From: Desulfuromonas sp.
GTDB taxonomy: Bacteria; Desulfobacterota; Desulfuromonadia; Desulfuromonadales; BM501
Assembly: GCF_002868845.1 (NCBI RefSeq)
Contig: NZ_PKUB01000023.1
Span: forward strand, 26,240-65,233
Direction: 5' to 3'
Length of the DNA stretch: 38,994 bases
Below the pieces are notes generated by a model. The model saw only the letters and a list, made by a program, of their open reading frames with translations. It made no database searches and was not told where the DNA came from. The translations under genes were made by a program, and so were the position numbers. This document shows, piece after piece, positions 1-7,626 of the stretch (its first letter is position 1; the number at the start of each line of letters is the position of its first letter).

Positions 1-224
1 CCGTTGTGCTCGAAGGCGTCGACATCGCCCGGGGCGGCCTTGTGGCAGTCGTAGCAGCCGACCCCGTTCTGGCCGTGGCCCGAGTCCTTCCACTGCATGT
101 ACAGCGCCGGGTTCGACGCCTTGTGGCAGGAGATGCAATCGACCGTTGCGGCAAAGCCGCCTGTCGCCGCCAAGAGCAGCCCTGCGACGGTCACGATTCC
201 TACGAGAGATAACCTTTTGAGCAT
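1..224 (-). CDS. Multiheme c-type cytochrome, N-terminal part (runs off the left edge)
   Basis: The visible 74 residues begin with a hydrophobic Sec signal peptide (about residues 1-26, ending GGFAA) followed by two heme-attachment motifs, CISCH and CYDCH, separated by a W..SGHGQNGVGC stretch. This pattern, with a His in SGH and another in FEHNG, resembles the N-terminus of octaheme cytochromes of the hydroxylamine oxidoreductase / nitrite reductase type; that subfamily assignment is an inference from about 50 mature residues. Such proteins are exported and carry electrons in the periplasm. The ATG at 224 has a GGAGGA ribosome site at the usual distance. The C-terminus and any further hemes lie outside the window. 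Confidence 0.85.
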   Translation of the reverse strand, partial: MLKRLSLVGIVTVAGLLLAATGGFAATVDCISCHKASNPALYMQWKDSGHGQNGVGCYDCHKAAPGDVDAFEHN

Positions 225-540
225 GATGCGTCCTCCTTGGCCGGTGGCGTACTTCCTTTCGATGACGGGCAGAGCCTCGTAGCGACGACCGACGCCGCAG
301 CGACTCAAGACAAACGAGCGATGGGGATGCCGTTGCCGGCACAACATTAAGAGCCTACCATCTCGCTGCCGGATGGCAACAGGCCGACAATGGAAGGGGG
401 GCTTCGAGGAGAGAGGCGCCTTTCTGGAGGAAGAACGCGAGCCAGGGCACATCGACCACAGAGCGAAGGGAAATATCCATACGTCATCTCTGTGTCCTCT
501 GCGTCTCTGTGGCAAAAGTGACTCTTGGGGCGCCGGGGGA
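225..540. other. Intergenic region upstream of the cytochrome; no gene seen
   Basis: About 300 bases separate the cytochrome start from the terminator at 541-574. No open frame here has a ribosome site or a recognisable product. The stretch must hold the cytochrome promoter, but I could not pick out a convincing -35/-10 pair on the minus strand. The only structured element is the CCACAGAG/CTCTGTGG repeat at 456-512. Confidence 0.6.
456..512. repeat. Dispersed-type inverted repeat (CCACAGAG ... CTCTGTGG)
   Basis: A perfect 8-bp inverted repeat (456-463 and 505-512) bounds a 57-bp element whose right half reads ctctgtgtcctctgcgtc. Elements of the form 'tctgtgtcctctgtgtctctgtggc' are, from memory, scattered between genes in many bacterial genomes including Geobacter relatives. 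Only one copy is visible in this window, so the repeat nature rests on that recollection and the inverted ends. Confidence 0.5.
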
Positions 541-574
541 GAAAAAAAGGCCCGCCTAAAAAACGGCGGGCCTT
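541..574 (-). terminator. Rho-independent terminator after the PilZ response regulator
   Basis: AAGGCCCGCC (547-556) pairs perfectly with GGCGGGCCTT (565-574) across an 8-nt loop. Read on the minus strand the stem is followed by a run of T (the A run at 542-548). It lies 25 bp past the stop codon of the response regulator and closes the long leftward operon. Confidence 0.9.
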
Positions 575-598
575 GGCGGGTCTGGAAGAGAGAGGGTC

Positions 599-1318
599 TT
601 ACCAGTGGGGAGTGATGGACTCCTGCTTGACGAACTCCTGGATCGCCTCCATGTCCTCCGGGGCGATCTCGGTAAACTGGACGCCGAAGCCGCAGGGCAG
701 CCCGGGCCGGTGCGCGGCCCCGTTCGCCTTTACCCAGGCCACCCTCCCCCGGCAATGAACGTCCCGCTCGACCTTTTCGGAGAGCTCGAACTTCAGCGCC
801 AGAGAGGTGTCGACCGCGAGAGGCTGATCGGTGGCGAGAAAGAGCCCTCCGGTGCAGACGTTCACCGCATAATCGGAGAGGAGGTGCTGGCCGGTGGTGC
901 CGTAGCGGACACGGAGGGTCGTCCGGACGCGCGGCAGGGAGCGGTCGGCGATGCCGAGGAGCCGGCGCGCCGTCGCGACGAAATGGTGGCGGTTGATCGG
1001 TTTGGGCAAAACGTCCTCGCAGCCGAACCGGCGGCACCGCTCGATATCAGCCTCGCTTCCCCGGGTGGTGACCATGACCACCGGAATGTCGCTCAGTTCC
1101 GCGTCCGCCTTCATCATTCGGCAGCACTCGTCCCCGGCGAGTTCAGGCATATGGAGATCCATGAAAACCAGGTCCGGTTTTTCCGCCTTGGCGATTGCGA
1201 GGGCCTCTTTACCGGTTCTGGCAATCAGCAGGTGAAAGTCCTCCCGCCGGAAAAAGGTCTTTTCCAGTTCAAGGAACAGTTCGACGTCATCGACGAGAAG
1301 AATCTTTTTCTTAGCCAC
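599..1318 (-). CDS. Response regulator with REC and PilZ domains
   Basis: A 239-residue two-domain regulator. The N-terminal receiver domain (about 5-120) has the acidic pair D10-D11, the phospho-acceptor D54 in VFMDLHMPE, T84/T85 and K106. The C-terminal PilZ domain (about 130-235) has an RxxxR motif (R132TTLR136) and NVCTGG (153-158) in place of the usual [DN]xSxxG, so Ser is replaced by Cys. PilZ domains typically bind cyclic di-GMP; with this substitution binding is plausible but not certain. I chose the GTG at 1318 because GGAGGG sits just upstream and the protein then begins one strand before the receiver core; longer ATG starts have no ribosome site. It is the last gene of the leftward run. 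No partner histidine kinase is in the window. Confidence 0.85.
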   Translation of the reverse strand: MAKKKILLVDDVELFLELEKTFFRREDFHLLIARTGKEALAIAKAEKPDLVFMDLHMPELAGDECCRMMKADAELSDIPVVMVTTRGSEADIERCRRFGCEDVLPKPINRHHFVATARRLLGIADRSLPRVRTTLRVRYGTTGQHLLSDYAVNVCTGGLFLATDQPLAVDTSLALKFELSEKVERDVHCRGRVAWVKANGAAHRPGLPCGFGVQFTEIAPEDMEAIQEFVKQESITPHW

Positions 1319-1401
1319 ACCACCCTCCATCGGGAAATACCCACTGCTCTTTACTTCATAACATGTCTGCATCATGAGCCTGAAAAAACGCACCCTCAAA
1401 C

Positions 1402-1434
1402 AGCCGGCGTCAGGCGGGCCCCCGGCCGCCGGCT
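1402..1434 (-). terminator. Possible weak terminator or attenuator hairpin
   Basis: AGCCGGCG (1402-1409) pairs perfectly with CGCCGGCT (1427-1434) at the stop codon of the upstream repeat protein. On the minus strand it is followed by GTTTGAGGGTGCGTTTTTT, a poor and distant T tract. It may reduce read-through into the response regulator rather than stop it. Confidence 0.3.
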
Positions 1435-2425
1435 ACCGCCGGCTCTCCTTGGCCGTCAGAAGCCGCCGGGCGTTGTTGACCAGGACCTGGGCCACCGACC
1501 GGCTGCGAACCATGTTCTTGAGATCCCTGTCCGTCAAAGCGTCCATAAAACGCAGGGCCTTGGGTGGAGGGGTGCGGGGATGCATGACAAGGGCCTTCTT
1601 GATCTCGCGGTTCTTGACCCACTCGCGGTTCAGCGCAATGAGCCGGATCAGCTCCTCCTGGGAACTCTTGTTCTTGACCAGGGTCAGAACCTCCCCCTCG
1701 GTGATGCGGGGGTTCTTCAGCGCGGCGGTACAGACCAACTTGTTGGTGTCCTTGAGAAAGATGCTGCGCCACTCCTTATCTCCGGTCATGGCGACCTTGA
1801 TCTTCTCGGCGACCTCCATCTCGAGGGAGAGCTGGTACTTGGACAGGTTGAGCTCTTCGCCTTCGTCGAAGAACTCTTCCCCGGACTCTTCTCCGTCGGA
1901 CGCCTCCGGACCCGGAGGCGCCTCTTCGGGGGGACCTTGGAGCTGCGCCTTGAGGTCCGGGGCGGCCTGGGCGTTGCCGAGAAGGGCCTCCGTCAGCTCC
2001 CGGTCCCCCTTGTCGAACCGCCCGCTTCCCACCACAAGTGAGAGGACCTGCGCGGGCGCCGCGGCGGCCACCCGCAGCAGGGTCCCCCGTTCCAGGACCG
2101 GGCTGGACAAAACCCGAGCCATGAGCGCTCCGTCCCCGAGACGAACTTTCGCAAGGAAGTCGAGAAGCTGGGGATGCACCCCCGGGTCCTCCACGACCGG
2201 GATCAGTTCGTTGGCGGGTATTTCGGCCAGGGTCTGGCGGGCGGCCGACTTGACCTCGGCATCCCTTCCGTGACCGAGCAGGAAAAGGAGCAGGGCGAAG
2301 TCTCGCATCGGAAGAGAGAGCCCCCCGCGGGCAGCGGCTAACTGCTACTCCCGCGGGGCCTCCCTGACGATCCTCGCCACGCGGGGGGAGACCTTGAGAC
2401 GCAGGTTCTTAGTCTGACTGGGCAT
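1433..2425 (-). pseudogene. Helical-repeat-like protein interrupted by an in-frame TAG
   Basis: Reading from the ATG at 2425, which overlaps the end of the SPOR gene, gives 26 residues (MPSQTKNLRLKV... ending EAPRE). An amber TAG at 2347-2345 follows, then the same frame continues QLAAARGGLSLP into a 291-residue open frame whose first ATG is at 2308. The two parts join as a smooth sequence, so this looks like one gene of about 330 residues broken by a single base, most simply CAG to TAG. The protein is Leu/Ala-rich and helical with a central acidic stretch (EESGEEFFDEGEE). It resembles HEAT-like repeat proteins; I do not recognise a named family. A second start at 2308 has only a poor ribosome site. 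At least nine other genes here, and this gene itself, end in TAG, so general recoding of TAG is unlikely. Confidence 0.7.
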
Positions 2426-3464
2426 GCCGGTTCACAAGGGCCGTATCCCCGTTTTCCAAAGCCCCCCCGGGTACAACGTCCACCTCGAGTCCGGCCTCCC
2501 GGGCCAGGGATGCCGCCTTTTCGGCGGCGGCCCGATCGGGAAAGGCCCCGAAGCTCAGGACAATCAAGGGAAGCTCGACCCGGGTTCTCTCCTCCTCGAC
2601 CGCGATGCCCTTCCGGGCCAGTTCTTCGGCATATTCCCGCGCCCCGCGCAGATCGTGAAAGGAAGCGGCGTAGACCGCCCAGTCGCCGCCCCGGGGAAGG
2701 TGAAAGGCCTGGGGCACCGACTCGGCCAGTTCGTCCAGCCTGTTTTTGGCTTCGGCGGCAGGAAGGATGCCGATCCGCAGCCGGGTCATCTCCACCGTCT
2801 TGTCCTTTTTGCGAGAACGGGGCTCAAAGCCGAGCTCCCGGACCTTCCGGGCCACCTCGGCGCTATTGGCCTCAACAAGGAAAGCGCCCGCCTGCAGAGT
2901 GAAGGCCCCGGTTCGGGCGGAGGCTGCTTCGGAGCGCCCGACCGGCTTCTGTGCCGGGGGAGCCGGGCCTGCGACCGGCTCCGGCTTGGAAGCCTGAACT
3001 GGGGCAGGCTTCGGCTTGGAAGCCTGAACTGGGGCAGGCTTCGGCTTGTAAGCCTGAACTGGGGCAGGCTCCGACTTGTGGACCTCGACGATCACCCCCC
3101 GCTCCAGAGCAGGCCGGTTCGCGGGGTCCGAAAGCTTTTCCCGCCCGGGCTCGCCGGTCGGCGAGGCGGGGATTGCGATCGGCTGTCGCTGCGGCAGCTC
3201 TGGGCGGACCGACTGCCCGGGAGCGTCCTGCCGTCCGGAATAAAGGTAAAGACCGGCCGAGGCCGCCACGACCAGCAGCAGCACCGCGCCCAGGATCCGG
3301 GGCAGCGGGCTCTTTTTACGGAGCGGGGCGCCCTCAGGCCCCGGAGACTCCTCCGGGGCCTGCAGTCCGTCCTCCGGAGTCCGAACCGATTCGTATTCCG
3401 GCCCGGTCACCTCCTCCAGTTCTTCCAGTTCTTCATCGAAATTAAATTCTTCTTCGGCTGCCAT
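2409..3464 (-). CDS. Membrane-anchored SPOR-domain protein with Pro/Lys repeats
   Basis: A 351-residue bitopic inner-membrane protein. An acidic cytoplasmic N-terminus (1-50) leads to basic residues and one membrane helix (about 54-75). A Pro/Lys/Ala linker follows that includes copies of SKPKPAPVQA, then two SPOR-like units (beginning near AFTLQAGAF, about 187, and WAVYAASF, about 262). SPOR domains bind peptidoglycan stripped of stem peptides, usually at division septa. The ATG at 3464 has AAGGAGG 11 bases upstream. It follows the EF-G-like gene by 37 bp and overlaps the start of the broken repeat-protein gene by 17 bp, suggesting co-transcription. Assignment of the domains is firm; a role in division is inferred from the family. 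Confidence 0.85.
   Translation of the reverse strand: MAAEEEFNFDEELEELEEVTGPEYESVRTPEDGLQAPEESPGPEGAPLRKKSPLPRILGAVLLLVVAASAGLYLYSGRQDAPGQSVRPELPQRQPIAIPASPTGEPGREKLSDPANRPALERGVIVEVHKSEPAPVQAYKPKPAPVQASKPKPAPVQASKPEPVAGPAPPAQKPVGRSEAASARTGAFTLQAGAFLVEANSAEVARKVRELGFEPRSRKKDKTVEMTRLRIGILPAAEAKNRLDELAESVPQAFHLPRGGDWAVYAASFHDLRGAREYAEELARKGIAVEEERTRVELPLIVLSFGAFPDRAAAEKAASLAREAGLEVDVVPGGALENGDTALVNRHAQSD
2981..3070. repeat. Three tandem 30-bp copies inside the SPOR gene
   Basis: Three near-identical 30-bp units (2981-3010, 3011-3040, 3041-3070) containing agcctgaactggggcaggct differ at only a few bases. They encode the decapeptide repeat of the periplasmic linker. The near identity suggests recent duplication and possible length variation between strains. 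Confidence 0.85.
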
Positions 3465-3501
3465 GGTCGGGCAGACCTCCTTTGGTCAGGGCATTCGACA
3501 G

Positions 3502-5580
3502 CTACTCTCCCTGCTTGAGTTCAGCCAGGATCTTTGCCGTCATGTGCGAGGGGACCTCCTCGTAATGGGAGAACTCCATGGTGAACAGGCCGCGGTCGGA
3601 GGTCATGGAGCGCAGCTCGGGAGCGTACTTGAGAACCTCGGCCATGGGCACCGTGACCGAGACGACCTGGTTGGTGCCGAGCGGCTCGACGCCGAGCACC
3701 TTGCCCCGCCGGGAGTTCATGTCGCCGATGACGTCCCCGACGCAGTCGTCGGGAACCGTGATCTCCATCTGCATGATCGGCTCGAGCAGGACCGGGCTAG
3801 CCGCCTCCGAGGCCCGCTTGAAGGCCATGGAGCCGGCGATCTTGAAGGCCATCTCCGAGGAGTCGACCGAATGGTGGGAACCGTCGAACAGGGTGATGCG
3901 CACGTCCTGCACCGGGAAGCCGCCGAGGGGGCCCTTGCGAATCGACTCGTGGATCCCCTTGTCGACCGCCGGGATGAAATTCCGAGGGATGACCCCGCCG
4001 ACGATCTTGTCGACGAATTCGTACCCTCCGCCTCTGCCGAGGGGCTCCATCTTGATCTTGACGTCGGCGAACTGGCCCCGGCCGCCGGACTGTTTCTTGT
4101 GCCGGTAGTGCTGCTCGATGCTCTTTTTGATAGTTTCCCGGTAGGGGACCTTGGGCTCCTTGAGAATGACCTCGGCGCCGAACTTGCGCTTGAGTTTCTC
4201 AACCGCCACCTCGACGTGAACCTGGCCCATGCCCGAGAGGATCATCTCCTTGGTCTCCTCGTCGCGCTGGATGTGCAGGGTCGGGTCCTCTTCCATGAGG
4301 CGCTGCAGGCCGCCGTAGATCTTGTCCTCGTCCCCCTTGCTCTTCGGCTCGAGGGCGAAGGAGATGACGGCCTTGAGGCTCATGGGGCTTTCGAAAAGGA
4401 TGGGCTTTGCCTCATCGCACAAGGTATCTCCCGTGGCGGTCACCTTGAGCTTGGCCACGGCCACGATGTCCCCGGCCGCCGCCTCGGGGACCGGCTTCTG
4501 CTTTTTCCCCTCCATGACGAAGATCTGACCGATGCGCTCGGTCGTCTCCTTGTTGGGGTTGTAGAAACTCGAATCGGATTTGAGGGTGCCGGAGTAGATC
4601 CGGAAGAGGGAGAGCTTGCCCGTGTAGGGGTCGCTGATGGTTTTGAAGACCATGGCGGAGAAGGGCTCGGCCGGATCGGGGCTGCGCTGTTCCTCCTCGC
4701 CGGTCTTGGGACTCGTTCCGTACTGGACCCCCTTGTCGAGCGGAGAGGGCAGACAGGCGACGATGTAATCGAGCAGCTGCCTTACCCCGATGTTGGCGGT
4801 GCCGCTGCCGCACAGGACGGGGGTGAAGACCCGGGTCAGCGTCCCCTCGCGCAGGCCGCGCAGGATTTCCTCGTTGGAGAGCTCCTCGGTCTCGAGGTAT
4901 TTCTCCATCAACTCGTCGTCGGCTTCGGCGGCCGCCTCTACCAGCATGAAGCGCAGCCGTTCCGCCTCATCCTTGTACTCGTCGGGGATTTCGGTTTCCT
5001 CGTAGGTCCCCTTCTCGTCGAACTGGAAGATGCGGGCCTTCATGGCGATCAGGTAGATGATCCCCTTGAAGTCGCTCTCGGAGCCGATGGGCATGTTGAC
5101 CGCCACCGCCCGGGTGGAGAGGGTCTTCTCGACGTCGTCGACGGCCTTGAGGTAATCGGCCCGCTCCCGGTCGAGCTTGTTGACAAAGACGATCCGCGGC
5201 ACCTCGAACTCGTCCGCCCACTTCCAGATGGTCTGGGTCTGGGCCTTGACCCCGTCGACGGCGGAAACGAGCAGAACCGCGCCTCCGAGTATGCGCAGGC
5301 AGCTGCGGGTATCGTGAAGGAAATTCGTGTAGCCGGGAGTGTCGACGATGTGCAGGTCGTGACCGTTCCACTCGCAGTGATGAAGGCTGGAGCTGATGGT
5401 GATTCCGCGCTTGATCTCCTCGGGCTCGAAATCCATGGTGGAGGACCCGTCGTCAACCCTGCCGAGACGATCGGTCATTTCGGTGTTGAACAGGATCGCC
5501 TCGGTGAGGGAGGTCTTGCCCGCGTCGCCCTGGCCTACAATTCCGAGGTTACGTAGATTTGCCGTTTGAAACTTCGCCAT
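3502..5580 (-). CDS. Elongation factor G-like translational GTPase (EF-G2 type)
   Basis: A 692-residue protein with full EF-G architecture. GTPase motifs are G1 GQGDAGKT (16-23), G2 RGITI (58-62), G3 DTPGY (80-84) and G4 NKLD (134-137). They are followed by domain II, domain III and a domain IV with SGGRGQFADV, then the C-terminal domain V. Canonical EF-G has DTPGH, where the His positions the catalytic water; here it is Tyr (Y84). This and the GQGDAGKT loop match the second, EF-G-like paralogues of many bacteria rather than the main fusA, and no ribosomal protein or tuf genes are nearby. The ATG at 5580 has AAAGGAG just upstream; a start five codons earlier lacks one. Whether it drives translocation is not known from sequence. 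Confidence 0.9.
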   Translation of the reverse strand: MAKFQTANLRNLGIVGQGDAGKTSLTEAILFNTEMTDRLGRVDDGSSTMDFEPEEIKRGITISSSLHHCEWNGHDLHIVDTPGYTNFLHDTRSCLRILGGAVLLVSAVDGVKAQTQTIWKWADEFEVPRIVFVNKLDRERADYLKAVDDVEKTLSTRAVAVNMPIGSESDFKGIIYLIAMKARIFQFDEKGTYEETEIPDEYKDEAERLRFMLVEAAAEADDELMEKYLETEELSNEEILRGLREGTLTRVFTPVLCGSGTANIGVRQLLDYIVACLPSPLDKGVQYGTSPKTGEEEQRSPDPAEPFSAMVFKTISDPYTGKLSLFRIYSGTLKSDSSFYNPNKETTERIGQIFVMEGKKQKPVPEAAAGDIVAVAKLKVTATGDTLCDEAKPILFESPMSLKAVISFALEPKSKGDEDKIYGGLQRLMEEDPTLHIQRDEETKEMILSGMGQVHVEVAVEKLKRKFGAEVILKEPKVPYRETIKKSIEQHYRHKKQSGGRGQFADVKIKMEPLGRGGGYEFVDKIVGGVIPRNFIPAVDKGIHESIRKGPLGGFPVQDVRITLFDGSHHSVDSSEMAFKIAGSMAFKRASEAASPVLLEPIMQMEITVPDDCVGDVIGDMNSRRGKVLGVEPLGTNQVVSVTVPMAEVLKYAPELRSMTSDRGLFTMEFSHYEEVPSHMTAKILAELKQGE

Positions 5581-5612
5581 GATCGCTCCTTTCATTCCAG
5601 CCGCAATAGGGG

Positions 5613-5642
5613 AAAATACGGTTATGAGATCACACCTCTTAA
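5613..5642 (-). promoter_or_regulatory. Candidate promoter for the EF-G-like gene
   Basis: On the minus strand TTAAGA (5642-5637), an 18-bp spacer and TATTTT (5618-5613) lie about 30 bp upstream of the start codon, in the 119-bp gap after coaX. Both boxes match consensus at four of six positions, so this is only suggestive. Confidence 0.35.
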
Positions 5643-5699
5643 ACCTGTGGGTTCACCTGGCACTGCTTAGAACTCGGGCATTCTGGAAAGTCGGACTCT

Positions 5700-6503
5700 C
5701 TACTGGCTCCTCCTTGGTGCCGATTCGCTCTGATTCGATGGCGTGTTGCGGGTGTAGATAATGCGCAGCCCCTCCAGGGTGAGGCAGGGGTCAACTGCGT
5801 CGATGGACTCCGAAGCCCTGGCGATCTGCTCGGCCAGCCCGCCGGTCCCCACGACTCTCGGCTCATCCCGGGCCTCCATCTTCATGCGGGCCACGATGCC
5901 GTCGACGAGGCCGACGTAGCCGAAGAAAAGCCCGGCCTGTATGCTGTTGACGGTGTTCTTGGCGATGACCTGGGGAGGCCGGGCAAACTCGACCCGGGGA
6001 AGCTTGCTGGCCCTTTCGAAAAGGGCCTCCGAGGAGATGCCCAGCCCCGGGGCGATGGCCCCTCCCTGGTATTCACCGCGCGCCGAAATGTAATCGAAGG
6101 TCGTCGCGGTTCCGAAATCGACGACGATGAGGCTGCCGCGCCACTTCTCGTAGGCCGCCACGGCGTTGACGATGCGGTCGGCCCCGACTTCGCGGGGGTT
6201 ATCGTACTGGATGGGCATGCCGGTCTTGATCCCGGGCCCGACGATGTAGGGCTTGAGCTTGAAATACTGCCGGCAGAGCCCTTCCAGGGCGGTGAGCATG
6301 GGAGGAACGACGCAGGAGATGATCACGTCGGCGATATCGGTGAAATGAAATTCGGAGAGGCGAAACAGCTCGTGGATGAGCATGGCGTTCTCATCCACCG
6401 TCCGGGAGGTATCGGTGGTGATGCGCCAGCTTCGAAGCAGCTCTTCGCCGCGGTAAAGGCCCAGAACCGTATTGGAGTTGCCCACATCGATAACAAGTAG
6501 CAT
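5700..6503 (-). CDS. coaX: Type III pantothenate kinase
   Basis: A 267-residue CoaX that phosphorylates pantothenate, the first step of coenzyme A synthesis, in the cytoplasm. It has the ASKHA-fold phosphate-1 motif DVGNSNT near the N-terminus, GADR (107-110) and DFGTATTFD (129-137), all typical of CoaX. The length is normal. The ATG at 6503 follows AAAGAGG; an upstream ATG six codons earlier has no ribosome site. It lies downstream of birA with a 115-bp gap that contains a weak promoter-like pair (TTGGTT, 17 bp, TAGGAT), so it may be partly expressed on its own. The birA-coaX pairing is common in bacteria. Confidence 0.95.
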   Translation of the reverse strand: MLLVIDVGNSNTVLGLYRGEELLRSWRITTDTSRTVDENAMLIHELFRLSEFHFTDIADVIISCVVPPMLTALEGLCRQYFKLKPYIVGPGIKTGMPIQYDNPREVGADRIVNAVAAYEKWRGSLIVVDFGTATTFDYISARGEYQGGAIAPGLGISSEALFERASKLPRVEFARPPQVIAKNTVNSIQAGLFFGYVGLVDGIVARMKMEARDEPRVVGTGGLAEQIARASESIDAVDPCLTLEGLRIIYTRNTPSNQSESAPRRSQ

Positions 6504-6618
6504 AGGCCTCTTTCCCGGCAAATCCGAGGGTCCGCGAAGATCGCGGGGGGAGTTACCAGCTTCTAATCCTAGACCATCCCGCGGGGAAAACCAAGAAGGT
6601 TTTCATCCCGCCCGGTCC

Positions 6619-7608
6619 TCAGCCATCCAGGAGCCGCACATCGCCGGCAAGGATCTTTTCCCGTTCGCCGCTCTCCGCTTCCAGCAGGAGGGCCCCGTCG
6701 GATTCGAGCCCCAGGACGATACCCCTCTGGATGCGGCCCTGGGTGTCGACCTCGACCCTTCGGCCCACCACGTCGCAGAGGTCCTGCCACTTCTGGCGAA
6801 GGGGCCCGAAGCCCTCCCGGAGGAACGTGGCGTAGAGCTCGTCGAGGCGGCGGTACAGGGCCCTGGTGAATTCCAGCCGGGAGATTTGACGTCCCCCCTC
6901 CAGGGCCAGGGAGGTGGCCGGGTAGCGGAGGTCGTCCGGGAACTGCTCGGCGCCCATGTTGATATTGACGCCGATGCCGAGAACGACGTAGTGGACCGCC
7001 TCGGTTTCGGCGCTCATCTCGTTGAGCAGGCCGGCCACCTTCTTTCCCCCGAGGAGGATGTCGTTGGGCCACTTGACAGCCGCCGCCAGCCCGGCGACCT
7101 CTTCGGCGGCCAGAGCCACGGCCACCGCGGAGAGAAAGGTCAGCTGGGGAGCCAGAACGGGAGGGATGGGCGGACGCAGCAGCACCGAGGTGTACAGGTT
7201 GACTCCGGGGGGGGAGGCCCAGCGGCGCCCCATCCGCCCCTTGCCGCCGGTCTGGCGCTCGGCGACAACCACGGTCCCCTCGAGGGCTCCCTCCTCGCCC
7301 AGTGCGCAGGCCCGGGCGTTGGTCGAATCCGTCTCCTCGAAGTAGATCACTTCCCGGCCGATCACGCCGGTGTCGAGACCGGCCTGGATCTCGACGGGGG
7401 TCAGCGCGTCGGGAATCCCCGTCAGGCGGTATCCCCTGGAGGTCACGGCCTCGATAGTATAACCCATCTCCCGCAGCAGGCCGATCTGCTTCCAGACGGC
7501 GGAGCGGGAGACCCCGAGGCCCCGGCTGATCTCCTCCCCGGAGACGAACCCTCCGCCCTTCTGCCGAAACAGTTTAAGAATCTCTTCCCGCGCACCGCCT
7601 GCCGTCAT
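6619..7608 (-). CDS. birA: Biotin operon repressor / biotin-[acetyl-CoA carboxylase] ligase
   Basis: A 329-residue BirA of the two-domain class. An N-terminal winged helix-turn-helix (about 1-65; GEEISRGLGVSRSAVWKQ) would bind biotin operators. The catalytic domain carries GRMGRRW (the biotinyl-AMP binding loop) and KWPNDI. A small C-terminal SH3-like domain follows. It activates biotin and attaches it to the carboxylase carrier subunit. The HTH suggests it can also repress biotin genes, though none are visible here. The ATG at 7608 follows AAGGA and lies 18 bp after nadC, so the two are very likely co-transcribed. Confidence 0.95.
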   Translation of the reverse strand: MTAGGAREEILKLFRQKGGGFVSGEEISRGLGVSRSAVWKQIGLLREMGYTIEAVTSRGYRLTGIPDALTPVEIQAGLDTGVIGREVIYFEETDSTNARACALGEEGALEGTVVVAERQTGGKGRMGRRWASPPGVNLYTSVLLRPPIPPVLAPQLTFLSAVAVALAAEEVAGLAAAVKWPNDILLGGKKVAGLLNEMSAETEAVHYVVLGIGVNINMGAEQFPDDLRYPATSLALEGGRQISRLEFTRALYRRLDELYATFLREGFGPLRQKWQDLCDVVGRRVEVDTQGRIQRGIVLGLESDGALLLEAESGEREKILAGDVRLLDG

Positions 7609-7626
7609 TTTTCGGTCCTTCCCGCC

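Noticed and set aside
605-2041. Long plus-strand open frame of 478 codons
   Set aside because: It is antisense to the response regulator and the repeat protein; composition is that of a GC-rich shadow frame and there is no ribosome site.
2345-2347. Pyrrolysine codon in the repeat-protein gene
   Set aside because: Many genes here, including this one, end in TAG, and there is no pyrrolysine gene in the window; a simple nonsense change explains it.
3463-5556. Plus-strand open frame of 697 codons opposite the EF-G-like gene
   Set aside because: It mirrors the EF-G gene in a complementary frame; the minus-strand product has all GTPase motifs, the plus-strand one has none.
6580-6612. AAAACC/GGTTTT hairpin between birA and coaX as terminator
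   Set aside because: The stem is short and AT-rich and no T run follows it on the minus strand; the genes are probably partly co-transcribed.
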